DNA from: Henriciella barbarensis
GTDB taxonomy: Bacteria > Pseudomonadota > Alphaproteobacteria > Caulobacterales > Hyphomonadaceae
Direction: 5' to 3'
DNA length: 64,000 nt
NCBI RefSeq assembly: GCF_003576345.1
Contig: NZ_QWGB01000007.1
Location: 186,001-250,000 of the forward strand
The translations under genes were made by a program, and so were the position numbers. Positions 27,269 through 35,605 of this stretch are shown in pieces. How positions within the stretch are numbered: the stretch's first letter is position 1; each line of letters opens with the position of its first letter. The notes under the pieces were generated by a model. It made no database searches. It had not been told where the DNA came from and saw only the letters and a program-made list of their open reading frames with translations.

Positions 27269-28032
27269 TGACGCAGCCTATCCTTGAACTCAAAGGCGTC
27301 GAGAAAAGCTTCGGCTCCAACCATGTCCTGCGCGGCGTAGATATTGATGTCGCGCCCGGCCGCTCTCTCGTCGTGCTGGGCGGGTCCGGCTCCGGCAAAT
27401 CGGTCATGCTCAAGAATGCTCTTGGCCTGATGACGCCGGACGCTGGCAAGATCCTGTTCGACGGCAAAGACGTGACCAAGGATCAGGGAAAAGCCCGCGA
27501 AGCGATGCGGGCGCGCGTCGGCATGTTGTTCCAGTCCGGCGCCCTGTTCGACTCCCTCACGGTCTGGGAGAATGTTGCCTTTCGCCTTCTCAATGCCGAC
27601 AAGTTGAAGCGGTCCGACGCTAGGGAAGAAGCGATCGAGACCCTGAAAAAAGTGCGTCTCGGCGCCTCGGTGGCAGACCTAAGACCGGCCGAAATTTCCG
27701 GCGGCATGCAGAAGCGCGTCGCCCTCGCCCGCGCCATTATAACGAAACCGGATCTCATTTTCTTCGATGAGCCGACCACTGGCCTCGACCCGATCACGGC
27801 TGATGCGATCAATGATCTCATCATCGAGCAGGTCAAAGCGCTGGGCGCTGCCGCTGTTACGATTACCCATGACATGGCTTCTGCCCGCAAGGTTGCCGAC
27901 GAGATCGCCATGCTGTTCGAGGGGAAGATCATCTGGCGCGGCCCCGCCAGCGAGATTGACCGGTCCGGCAATGATCATGTCGACCAGTTCGTCCATGGAC
28001 GTGCAGACGGCCCTATCCAGCCTGCGCTCTAA
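27268..28032 (+). CDS. mlaF: MlaF-type phospholipid ABC transporter ATP-binding protein
   Basis: This 254-residue ATPase is the partner of MlaE. It shows Walker A GGSGSGKSVMLK (about 38-49), a Q-loop in LFQSGALFDSLTV, signature EISGGMQKRVALARA, Walker B LIFFDEPTTGLDP and the switch His in ITHDMAS. The GALFDSLTVWENVAF segment is typical of the Mla/Ttg2 subgroup. The ATG overlaps the mlaE stop (TGATG). Its 3' end overlaps the convergent flavoprotein gene by four bases. Confidence 0.94.
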   Translation: MTQPILELKGVEKSFGSNHVLRGVDIDVAPGRSLVVLGGSGSGKSVMLKNALGLMTPDAGKILFDGKDVTKDQGKAREAMRARVGMLFQSGALFDSLTVWENVAFRLLNADKLKRSDAREEAIETLKKVRLGASVADLRPAEISGGMQKRVALARAIITKPDLIFFDEPTTGLDPITADAINDLIIEQVKALGAAAVTITHDMASARKVADEIAMLFEGKIIWRGPASEIDRSGNDHVDQFVHGRADGPIQPAL

Positions 28033-29225
28033 CGGCGGGCAGCGGCCCTGCCCGCCGCTCGGCCCATCGCAAGGCAGGCCGTCAGCAGATACCCCCCGGT
28101 TGGTGCGTCCCAGGCAACCATCTCTCCGGCACAATAGACCCCAGGCAGCGCCTTCAGCATCAATTGATCGTCAAGCGCGTTCCACGACACGCCACCCGCG
28201 GTCGAAATGGCCTCATCCATCGGAACCGGTCCATCCACACGAATTGGCAACGACTTCAGGAACCTCGCAATGTCACCCGCGCCGGCTGGCAGCGCGCCCC
28301 GCGCAATTTCGTTGACGAGCGCAATTTTCGTGCGATCAAGACGCGCCGCCTTGCGTAGTCGGTTCGAGCTCGAGTCTTTCGGGTTCGCAGCAGCCAGCCG
28401 TTTCGTAAGCGTATCCATATCGACATCCGGCAGCAGATCGACTTCAAGTGTTGCCGCCCTCTCGGCACCAATCTGACCGAGGAGGTTCGGCGACAGCGGA
28501 TAGATCGCCCCGCTCTCGATCCCTCTCTTGGTGATGATAACGTCGCCGTGCGCAGACTGGTCGCCGGCCGACAGTCTCACTCCCTTGAGCGGCGCACCTT
28601 CGAACCCATCCAGCAAAAGCCCTGACCAGCTTATCTCGAAGCCGCAATTGGAGGGCTGGAATGGCTCAAACTCGATACCTCTGGCCACCAGCAGTTTCGC
28701 CCACGCCCCGTCCGACCCAAGTCGCGACCAGCTTGCGCCGCCAAGCGCCAGGATCACCGCCTCTGCGTCGAATTTCACCTCTCCGCTCGGAGCCGCGAAG
28801 ACGAGCGACCCGCCATTATCCCATCCCTGCCAGCGATGACGCACATGAAACTTTGCCCCGCCTCCTTGCAGCCGCGCAAGCCACGCGCGAAGTAAGGGAG
28901 AAGCTTTCATCATTACCGGAAAAACCCGGCCAGAGCTGCCCCTGAAGCTCTCTATTCCGAGCTCCGCCATCCATCCTTCGACTTCGCGTGGCCCAAAGGC
29001 CGCAATCATGCTGGCCAGTCGGTCGTCCGGCGCGCGGTATCGGGAACGAAACTGTGAAGCGTCCTCGCTATGAGAGATGTTCAGCCCGCTCTTCCCTGCC
29101 ATAAGAAATTTGCGCGCTACGCTCGGCATGGCGTCATAGATCGACACCTGCGCGCCCCCTGCGAGAGCGGCTTCCGCTGCCATGAGACCTGCCGGTCCAG
29201 CGCCGATTATCGCGATGTGCTTCAC
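28029..29225 (-). CDS. BaiN/HI0933-type FAD-dependent flavoprotein
   Basis: This 398-residue flavoprotein has an N-terminal dinucleotide fold (IAIIGAGPAGLMAAEAAL), the family motif KFLMAGKSGLNISHSE, RVFPVMMKASPLLRAWL, and a C-terminal FAD loop (GVYCAGEMVAWDAPTGGYLL). This matches the HI0933/TIGR03862-like group, whose physiological substrate is unknown. The start is a GTG with GAGAC upstream. It is convergent with mlaF and probably monocistronic. Confidence 0.85.
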   Translation of the reverse strand: MKHIAIIGAGPAGLMAAEAALAGGAQVSIYDAMPSVARKFLMAGKSGLNISHSEDASQFRSRYRAPDDRLASMIAAFGPREVEGWMAELGIESFRGSSGRVFPVMMKASPLLRAWLARLQGGGAKFHVRHRWQGWDNGGSLVFAAPSGEVKFDAEAVILALGGASWSRLGSDGAWAKLLVARGIEFEPFQPSNCGFEISWSGLLLDGFEGAPLKGVRLSAGDQSAHGDVIITKRGIESGAIYPLSPNLLGQIGAERAATLEVDLLPDVDMDTLTKRLAAANPKDSSSNRLRKAARLDRTKIALVNEIARGALPAGAGDIARFLKSLPIRVDGPVPMDEAISTAGGVSWNALDDQLMLKALPGVYCAGEMVAWDAPTGGYLLTACLAMGRAAGRAAARR

Positions 29226-29284
29226 AAGGTCTCTCTAGCCAGAGGCATCGCGTCTTGCCAGCCGCGTGTGTCCAACAAGGGCGC

Positions 29285-29325
29285 GCCAAAACAGGACGGC
29301 CGGCACCTTGGTCAGGGCCGGCCGT
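29285..29325 (-). terminator. Hairpin terminator for the UrcA-family gene
   Basis: A perfect 9-bp stem, ACGGCCGGC with GCCGGCCGT, encloses a 12-base loop (29296-29325). Read on the minus strand it lies about 25 bases after the UrcA stop and is followed by CCTGTTTTGG. The U-tract is short, so efficiency is uncertain. Confidence 0.55.
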
Positions 29326-29350
29326 GCTATTAGTAGGGGGTCATACCCCT

Positions 29351-29680
29351 TTAGCCTATAGATGTCGTCTTGGCCTCGGCGACGCGCTCAGCCTTCGGGA
29401 AAACGCGCCCCATTGCATCCTTGATGGCAGCATCGACACAGATAGCTGTGGCGCGCTGATAGGACAGTGGCTGCGGCCCGCTGCGAGCAAGACACGCATG
29501 TTCAGCGGCGCGTTCGATCCGGCTTTCCGCCTTGGCGCGGCCTTCTGGCGTAGAAAGGTCGAGCCCTGAGATATCCGCTTCGACGGAGTTCGCAGCATTG
29601 GCGCTACCAGCGAAAGCTGGGGCAGCAAATCCGGCACAGACGGTGAGAGCGATTGCGGTGATAACATTCTTGGTTTTCAT
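29351..29680 (-). CDS. UrcA family exported protein
   Basis: This 109-residue protein has a signal peptide (MKTKNVITAIALTVCAGFAAPAFA) and a mature domain with the UrcA pattern: DLSTPEGRAKAESRIERAAEHAC, then a second Cys in TAICVDAAIKDAM. The two cysteines probably form a disulfide in the periplasm. UrcA-family proteins are abundant in Caulobacterales and sphingomonads, and their function is not established. AAGGA precedes the ATG. Two near-identical palindromes lie upstream in an AT-rich promoter region, so the gene is likely under specific control. Confidence 0.88.
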   Translation of the reverse strand: MKTKNVITAIALTVCAGFAAPAFAGSANAANSVEADISGLDLSTPEGRAKAESRIERAAEHACLARSGPQPLSYQRATAICVDAAIKDAMGRVFPKAERVAEAKTTSIG

Positions 29681-29741
29681 TTTCTGGGTCCTTCTCTTTT
29701 GTTGTTATTGACCCTGTCCCTGCAAACACTCTTAGCATAAT

Positions 29742-29778
29742 TATTGATATTCGATAATTAACTTATCGTAATTCGATA
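29742..29778 (-). promoter_or_regulatory. Tandem palindromic operator candidates upstream of the UrcA-family gene
   Basis: Two 15-base inverted repeats of the form TATYG-N5-CGATA lie at 29742-29756 and 29764-29778, with centres 22 bases apart (two helical turns). They sit 62-98 bases upstream of the UrcA-family ATG and about 60-100 bases before radA, in the most AT-rich stretch nearby. This arrangement suggests cooperative binding of a dimeric repressor or activator. The regulator is unknown. Confidence 0.5.
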
Positions 29779-29838
29779 TGCTGCCTGTTGGTAAAAGTTG
29801 CTTCACCCTTGCCCAACGACAGGGTAGGTCTGTCCTCC

Positions 29839-31215
29839 ATGGCCAAAGCGAACACCGTCTTCACCTGCCAATCCTGCGGCGCCGTCCACCCAAAATGGTC
29901 GGGGCGCTGCGATGCCTGTGGGGAATGGAACACGCTCGTAGAAGAGACCTCTTCGGCAGCACCCGGCGGTCTGGCCGCTCCAAAATCCTCTTCGCGCAAA
30001 GCAGGGAAGGCTGAGTTCACCACGCTAAGTGCTGTCGAGGACGCACCGACCCGCCACATGATCGGCGTCGATGAGCTGGACCGCGTCTTTGGCGGCGGCG
30101 TCGTACCTTCCTCTGCCACTCTGATTGGCGGCGACCCTGGCATCGGCAAGTCGACTCTCCTTCTTCAGGTCGCTGCGCGTCTCGCCCGAAACGGTCTCTC
30201 CACAGTTTACGTCTCCGGTGAGGAGGCCGCCGCCCAGATCCAGGACCGTGCGCGAAGGCTCAAAGTTGCCGAAAGTCCGGTAGAGCTCGCGACCGAAACC
30301 GACCTTCGAAAAGTCATGTCGTCGCTCAAATCGGCCAATCCCGATTTCGTCGTCATCGACTCCATCCAGACCATGTGGTCCGACAGCCTCGAAGCCGCCC
30401 CAGGCTCTGTGGCGCAGGTCCGCGCCTGCGCGCAGGAGCTGACCCGCTGGGCGAAGAAGTCAGGCGCTGCACTCATACTGGTCGGCCACGTCACCAAGGA
30501 AGGCCAGATCGCAGGCCCTCGCGTTGTCGAGCACATGGTCGATACGGTCTTCTATTTTGAAGGCGAACGGGGCCACCAGTTCCGGATTCTGCGTGCCGTA
30601 AAGAACCGTTTCGGCCCAACCGATGAAATCGGGATCTTCGAAATGCACCAGTACGGCCTCGCCCCTGCGCGGGAGCCATCCGCCCTCTTCCTGTCTAACG
30701 AAGACGAGACATCCGGCGGAACCGCCGTCTTCGCCGCAATGGAGGGCTCGCGTCCTGTCCTTGCCGAAGTTCAGGCGCTGGTCGCCGCCTCCGCCTATGG
30801 CACGCCCCGGCGCAGCATTGTCGGCTGGGATGCGAACCGCCTTGCCATGGTGCTCGCCGTCCTTGAGGCCCGCTGCGGCGTCTCCCTCGCTGGTCGCGAC
30901 GTCTACCTGTCAGTGGCTGGCGGCTACCGCATGTCAGAACCGGCAGGCGACCTCGCCGCCGCAGCCGCTCTTCTCACCTCGCTCGCAGACCGTCCGCCAC
31001 CCGAAAAATCGGTTTTCTTTGGTGAAGTTGCCTTGTCCGGTGCCATCCGCCCTGTCGCGCGCATGGACCAGCGCTTGAAAGAGGCGCAGCGGCTTGGATT
31101 CAAGAACGCTTTCGTTCCAGAAGGCAGCACCGGTTCGTTTGAAGGGTTGACCGTGAAGCCTCTATCGCGCCTATCTGATCTGGTAGATTTAATAGGTCCG
31201 GACCCAGAGCCATGA
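29839..31215 (+). CDS. radA: DNA repair protein RadA
   Basis: RadA is a RecA-like, DnaB-type ATPase that promotes branch migration in recombination. The 458-residue protein has an N-terminal C4 zinc finger (CQSCG and CDACG), Walker A GGDPGIGKSTLLLQ, the RadA-specific KNRFG motif and a C-terminal Lon-like domain ending with the VKPLSRLSDLVDL stretch. The ATG at 29839 puts the zinc finger at residue 9 as usual; an earlier in-frame start is less likely. It overlaps cvpA by four bases. Confidence 0.96.
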   Translation: MAKANTVFTCQSCGAVHPKWSGRCDACGEWNTLVEETSSAAPGGLAAPKSSSRKAGKAEFTTLSAVEDAPTRHMIGVDELDRVFGGGVVPSSATLIGGDPGIGKSTLLLQVAARLARNGLSTVYVSGEEAAAQIQDRARRLKVAESPVELATETDLRKVMSSLKSANPDFVVIDSIQTMWSDSLEAAPGSVAQVRACAQELTRWAKKSGAALILVGHVTKEGQIAGPRVVEHMVDTVFYFEGERGHQFRILRAVKNRFGPTDEIGIFEMHQYGLAPAREPSALFLSNEDETSGGTAVFAAMEGSRPVLAEVQALVAASAYGTPRRSIVGWDANRLAMVLAVLEARCGVSLAGRDVYLSVAGGYRMSEPAGDLAAAAALLTSLADRPPPEKSVFFGEVALSGAIRPVARMDQRLKEAQRLGFKNAFVPEGSTGSFEGLTVKPLSRLSDLVDLIGPDPEP

Positions 31216-31736
31216 TGGACGCCATTACAGCCTTCGACGCGATCGTGGTCGTTCTCTTGATCCTGTCCACGTTGATGGCGTTCGCGCGCGGCTTCATGAG
31301 AGAGCTTGCGACGCTTGGAGCGTTCATTGCGGCACTGGCAGCTGCTTACTTTGCAAACAAGTATCTCCATCCGGCCTTTACGCGTTTTCTGCCGCAGGAC
31401 ACCTCGCCCTGGCTACCCAGCCTTATCCTGTTCCTCGCTTTCTTCCTGCTGGTCTACGTCATTGTCGCGTGGTTCGGCGCGAACCTGTCGCGCTCCATTC
31501 AGGGCGTGGAAGGCATCGGCCTTCTCGACCGCATTACGGGCGCAGCGTTTGGGTTTATTCGCGGCGCGGTCATCCTTGTTTTCTTTGTATTTCTCCTGCG
31601 CATGGCGCTGGATCAGGACCGCATCCCGGAGTGGATTCGCATGGCACAGTCCTATTCCTTGCTGGAAAGCGGCGCGGACTATGTCGCCGAAAGCGCGCCA
31701 GAACTCGCCCGCAGCCCTGCATCCGCGCAACCTTGA
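31212..31736 (+). CDS. cvpA: CvpA family membrane protein
   Basis: This 174-residue protein has four predicted membrane helices, starting MDAITAFDAIVVVLLILSTLMAFARGFMREL. The ARGFxRE motif and a GLLDRITGAAFGFIRGAVI loop are typical of CvpA (colicin V production protein homologue). Its biochemical role is unclear in most bacteria. cvpA next to purF is a widely conserved pair, and the order radA-cvpA-purF is common in alphaproteobacteria. It overlaps radA by four bases, so the two are coupled. Confidence 0.92.
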   Translation: MMDAITAFDAIVVVLLILSTLMAFARGFMRELATLGAFIAALAAAYFANKYLHPAFTRFLPQDTSPWLPSLILFLAFFLLVYVIVAWFGANLSRSIQGVEGIGLLDRITGAAFGFIRGAVILVFFVFLLRMALDQDRIPEWIRMAQSYSLLESGADYVAESAPELARSPASAQP

Positions 31737-31789
31737 CGAATCTCAGTCCACGGCATATCTGCGCGGCATAGCAAGGCCGTGAGGTGTCG

Positions 31790-33229
31790 ATGATCTGGGA
31801 CCATGATGACGACAAGCCTCGCGAGGAATGTGGCATTGTAGGCGTCTTCAACCATCCGGAGGCGTCACTACTCGTCGCTCTCGGTCTTCATGCCCTCCAG
31901 CATCGCGGACAGGAAGCCTGTGGTATCACCACCTACGACGGTGAGAAGTTCCACAATGAACGCCATATGGGCCTCGTCGGTGAAAATTTTGGCGGTGACC
32001 TCACGTCCCGCCTGCCCGGCAGTGCCGCCATCGGCCATAATCGCTACTCAACCGCCGGCAAGCCTGCGATGCGTAACATCCAGCCCATTTTCGCTGACCT
32101 TGCGAACACAGGCTTTGCGCTCGCTCATAATGGCAACCTGACCAATGCCGTGGCGCTCCGTAAGGAACTCATCAATAAAGGCGCGATCTTCCAGTCGACC
32201 ATGGACACTGAAGTGGTCCTTCAACTCGTCGCCCGGTCCAATCGCCGCCTGATGCGCGAACGCGTGATGGAAGCACTCCAGGCAGTCGAAGGCGGCTATG
32301 CCTTTGTCGGTCTCACAAACAAGAAGCTGATCGGCGCACGCGACCCGGTGGGGCTGCGCCCGCTCGTCCTCGGCAAGATTGGCCAGGGCTGGGTCCTCGC
32401 CTCAGAGACGTGCGCGCTCGACATGATCGGCGCCGAATTCATCCGCGAGATTGAGAATGGCGAGGTCGTCATCATCAGCGAAGACGGCGTTGAGAGCTAT
32501 CGTGCTTTCCCTGAGCGTCCGGAAAGCCCATGCCTCTTTGAATATGTTTACTTCGCGCGACCGGACAGCGTGGTCCAGGGCCGCAGTGTCTACCAGGTTC
32601 GCCGCCGCATGGGCCACCAGCTTGCGCGCGAAAACCCGGCTGACGTAGACGTCATCGTCCCCGTACCCGATTCCGGCGTCCCTGCCGCGCTCGGCTTTTC
32701 GGAACAGAGCGGCGTCCCATTCCAGCTGGGGATCATACGAAGCCACTATGTCGGGCGGACCTTTATCGAACCGACCCAGCTTGGCCGCCAGAAGTCGATC
32801 TCGAAGAAGCATTCTCCCAACAGGTCGGTACTTGAGGGCAAACGGGTCCTTCTGGTCGACGACTCCATCGTTCGCGGCAACACCTCCAAAAAAATTGTCC
32901 AGATGGTGCGCGATGCCGGCGCCAAGGAAGTGCACCTGCGCTCTGCAAGCCCGCCCATTGTGAACCCGGACTTCTACGGCATCGACATGCCAACCAAGGG
33001 CGAGCTGCTGGCCTCCAACAATTCACTGGAGCAAATGCGAAACTTCCTCAATGTGGAGACGCTCGGCTTTCTGTCTGTGGATGGCCTCTATGCCTCGATC
33101 GGCGTCAAGCGGGATATGTCCATGCCACAATTCTCCGACCATTGCTTTACGGGCTGCTATCCAACACGCCTTGTCGACCAGATGCAGGAAGAAGGCGGCA
33201 AGGACAGACAGCTTTCGCTTCTGGACTAG
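31790..33229 (+). CDS. purF: Amidophosphoribosyltransferase
   Basis: PurF makes 5-phosphoribosylamine, the first committed step of purine synthesis. The glutaminase nucleophile is the Cys of REECGIVGVF, which follows a propeptide of about 11 residues that must be removed. HALQHRGQEACG and HNRYSTAG follow, and the phosphoribosyltransferase half has VLLVDDSIVRGNT. Either the ATG at 31790 (GAGG just upstream) or the in-frame GTG at 31784 may be used. FADPSG-type cysteines for an Fe-S cluster appear in the C-terminal part (HCFTGCYP), as in the Bacillus-type enzyme. Confidence 0.95.
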   Translation: MIWDHDDDKPREECGIVGVFNHPEASLLVALGLHALQHRGQEACGITTYDGEKFHNERHMGLVGENFGGDLTSRLPGSAAIGHNRYSTAGKPAMRNIQPIFADLANTGFALAHNGNLTNAVALRKELINKGAIFQSTMDTEVVLQLVARSNRRLMRERVMEALQAVEGGYAFVGLTNKKLIGARDPVGLRPLVLGKIGQGWVLASETCALDMIGAEFIREIENGEVVIISEDGVESYRAFPERPESPCLFEYVYFARPDSVVQGRSVYQVRRRMGHQLARENPADVDVIVPVPDSGVPAALGFSEQSGVPFQLGIIRSHYVGRTFIEPTQLGRQKSISKKHSPNRSVLEGKRVLLVDDSIVRGNTSKKIVQMVRDAGAKEVHLRSASPPIVNPDFYGIDMPTKGELLASNNSLEQMRNFLNVETLGFLSVDGLYASIGVKRDMSMPQFSDHCFTGCYPTRLVDQMQEEGGKDRQLSLLD

Positions 33230-33258
33230 GCACGCCCTGACAGGCTAACCCGCCTAGC

Positions 33259-33957
33259 ATGGACAAGCGTATTACATTCATCACCGGCGCATCGCGCGGC
33301 ATCGGCAAAGCCGCTGCCCTCGAGCTTGCGCGCCGCGGTCACCACATTGTTGCAGCTGCCCGCTCCAGGCTGGCGCTTGAAAAACTGGACGATGAGATCA
33401 AGGCAGCGGGTGGCTCTGCCACATTGATCCCGATGGACCTGAAGGAGAAGAATGCTTTCGAAGCGGCCGGCCAGGCTCTCGCAACCAAATTCGGACGTAT
33501 AGACGGACTTCTCGGTAATGCAGGCGTTCTCGGCTCGCTCGGCCCGCTGCAAGCGGTTGGCCCGCGTAGCTTCGAGGAAACCATCGAGGTAAACCTCACG
33601 GCCAACTGGCGCCTTATTCGCGCCATGCACCCGCTTCTTCAACGCGCACCGGCGCCGCGAGCCGTCTTTGTATCATCGGGCGTCGTTCCACGCCCACGTG
33701 CTTTCTGGGGCCCATATCAGGCTTCCAAGATGGGTCTCGAAGGGCTCGCCTACGCATGGGCTGATGAGAACGAAAAGATGCCACTTCGCGTCAACATATT
33801 TGACCCCGGCGCGACCCGAACCGGCATGCGCGCCGAAGCGATGCCGAGTGAAGACCCGATGACGCTTCCCGCGCCTGAAGAGGTCGTGGAACAACTCGCG
33901 CCACTACTTGAAGAGAGCGAAACGCGTACCGGCCAGCGGATCAGCTTCAGAAGCTGA
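33259..33957 (+). CDS. Short-chain dehydrogenase/reductase
   Basis: This 232-residue SDR has the cofactor motif TGASRGIGKAAALELARRG, an Asp in PMDLKEK, NAGVLGSLGPL and the Ser-Tyr-Lys triad with SSGVV...YQASKMGLEGL. The end is short and lacks the GxxxxVDGG of FabG-type enzymes, and GARTRTGM-like DPGATRTGMRAEAMP resembles the YciK/oxidoreductase group. The substrate is unknown. It lies 29 bases after purF on the same strand. Confidence 0.88.
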   Translation: MDKRITFITGASRGIGKAAALELARRGHHIVAAARSRLALEKLDDEIKAAGGSATLIPMDLKEKNAFEAAGQALATKFGRIDGLLGNAGVLGSLGPLQAVGPRSFEETIEVNLTANWRLIRAMHPLLQRAPAPRAVFVSSGVVPRPRAFWGPYQASKMGLEGLAYAWADENEKMPLRVNIFDPGATRTGMRAEAMPSEDPMTLPAPEEVVEQLAPLLEESETRTGQRISFRS

Positions 33958-33963
33958 GTAAAG

Positions 33964-35544
33964 CTAGCTGCGCTTATTGATGCTTCGGGTTTTGCCCTTG
34001 CCGCGGCCGCTCGTCTTCTTCTGGTTCTGCGGCTTGTATTTGTCACCATAGGGATTGGCGCTCTGACGGACAAACAGCCTGATCGGCACGCCGGGCATGT
34101 CAAAGGCTTCACGGATCCCATTGGTGAGGAAGCGCTTGTACTGCTCTGGCATGTGCTCGGCGCGGGATGCCATCAACACAAAGGTCGGCGGGCGTGCCTT
34201 CATTTGCGCCATGTAGCGCGGCTTGATCCGCTTGCCGTGCACCGAAGGCGGTGGGTGGCGCTCAATCGTATAGCGAAGCCAACGGTTGAGGTCGCCCGTC
34301 TTCACCCGCGCGGACCAGTCCTGATGGACCTTGGCGACAGCCGGCATGAACCGGTCGACCCGCTTGCCCGTAAGACCCGACAGCGTCACCACAGGCGCAC
34401 CACGTGCATTCGGCAACAGCACTTTGGCCATCTCCGATAGCTCTCGCATCTTCTGGGCGTGATTGTCGACCGTGTCCCATTTGGAAATCACGAAAACAAG
34501 ACCCCGGCCTTCACGCACAGCCAGGTCAGCGATCTGAAGATCCTGCTTTTCGAAGGCCTCATTCGCATCCATTACCAGCGCAATGATGTCGGCATATTTG
34601 AGTGAACGCACCGTTTCACCGGTCGACATACGCTCAAGCTTTTCCTGGACCCTGGACTTTCGGCGAAGGCCAGCCGTATCAACCAGCTTCACCTTGCGGC
34701 CCTCATACATCCAGTCAACAGAAATGGAATCGCGAGTGATGCCTGCTTCCGGACCGGTCAGAAGGCGTTGTTCGCCCAGCATCTGATTGATCAGCGTCGA
34801 CTTGCCGGCGTTCGGCCTTCCGACAATAGCCAGCTTGATAGGCCTTTTACGCGCTTCCTCGCGCGCTGCCAGTTGGGCCTCGGCCTCAGCTGCGTCGTCA
34901 ATTCCCGCCGCTTCCAGCGCTGCGTTCAGCTCATCTTCGGTGAGGTTCGGATCATCAATGTCGATTTCGGCCATACGGTCGAGAATCTCGTCATCAAAGC
35001 CTTCGCCCTCTGCGGCATCTTCTTCAGCGAAGGCCGCCTCAAAGGCTTCTTCGCCCAAAGCCGTGCGAATGGCGCCGTAGAGGTCCCCCATACCCTCGCC
35101 ATGGGCACCAGATAGCCCGACAGGGTCTCCAAGACCAAGCCCCCAGGCCTCGGCAACGCCGACGTCGCCCTGTCGTCCTTCTGCCTTGTTGGCGGCAAGA
35201 ACGATAGGCAGGTCCGCGCGGCGCAGCAGGTCCGCAAACCGCTCATCCATCGGCGTCACGCCATCGCGCGCATCGATCAGGAAGAGGGCAAGCTCTGCCT
35301 CACGGATGGCAATCTCGGTCTGCTGGCGCATACGCGCTTCAAGGGAATCGTCTGTGACGTCCTCAAAGCCGGCCGTATCGATCAGGATAAGCGGAAGGTC
35401 CGCCAGCCTGCCCGGCGCTTCCTTGCGGTCGCGCGTAACGCCCGGCTGGTCGTCGACCAGCGCGAGCTGTTTTCCGGCAAGCCGGTTAAACAGCGTCGAT
35501 TTCCCCACATTAGGGCGTCCGACGATGGCAATTTTCAACGGCAT
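33964..35544 (-). CDS. der: Ribosome biogenesis GTPase Der (EngA)
   Basis: Der is a double GTPase needed for 50S maturation. G1 motifs are GRPNVGKST at residue 8 and GRPNAGKST near residue 245, with DTAGFED/DTAGLRR, NKAEG and SKWDT motifs, and a C-terminal KH-like domain. At 526 residues it is long. The extra length is mainly a very acidic linker between the two G domains (residues about 175-235, rich in Glu, Asp and Ala) and a basic GRGKGKTRSINKRS tail. It lies downstream of yfgM-like and bamB, the gammaproteobacterial order. Confidence 0.96.
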   Translation of the reverse strand: MPLKIAIVGRPNVGKSTLFNRLAGKQLALVDDQPGVTRDRKEAPGRLADLPLILIDTAGFEDVTDDSLEARMRQQTEIAIREAELALFLIDARDGVTPMDERFADLLRRADLPIVLAANKAEGRQGDVGVAEAWGLGLGDPVGLSGAHGEGMGDLYGAIRTALGEEAFEAAFAEEDAAEGEGFDDEILDRMAEIDIDDPNLTEDELNAALEAAGIDDAAEAEAQLAAREEARKRPIKLAIVGRPNAGKSTLINQMLGEQRLLTGPEAGITRDSISVDWMYEGRKVKLVDTAGLRRKSRVQEKLERMSTGETVRSLKYADIIALVMDANEAFEKQDLQIADLAVREGRGLVFVISKWDTVDNHAQKMRELSEMAKVLLPNARGAPVVTLSGLTGKRVDRFMPAVAKVHQDWSARVKTGDLNRWLRYTIERHPPPSVHGKRIKPRYMAQMKARPPTFVLMASRAEHMPEQYKRFLTNGIREAFDMPGVPIRLFVRQSANPYGDKYKPQNQKKTSGRGKGKTRSINKRS

Positions 35545-35605
35545 GCGCCGTCCTTTCGTGAAACCTGTCCTGACCGTTCAGGACACCGGCTGGTCTTGCG
35601 GTATC

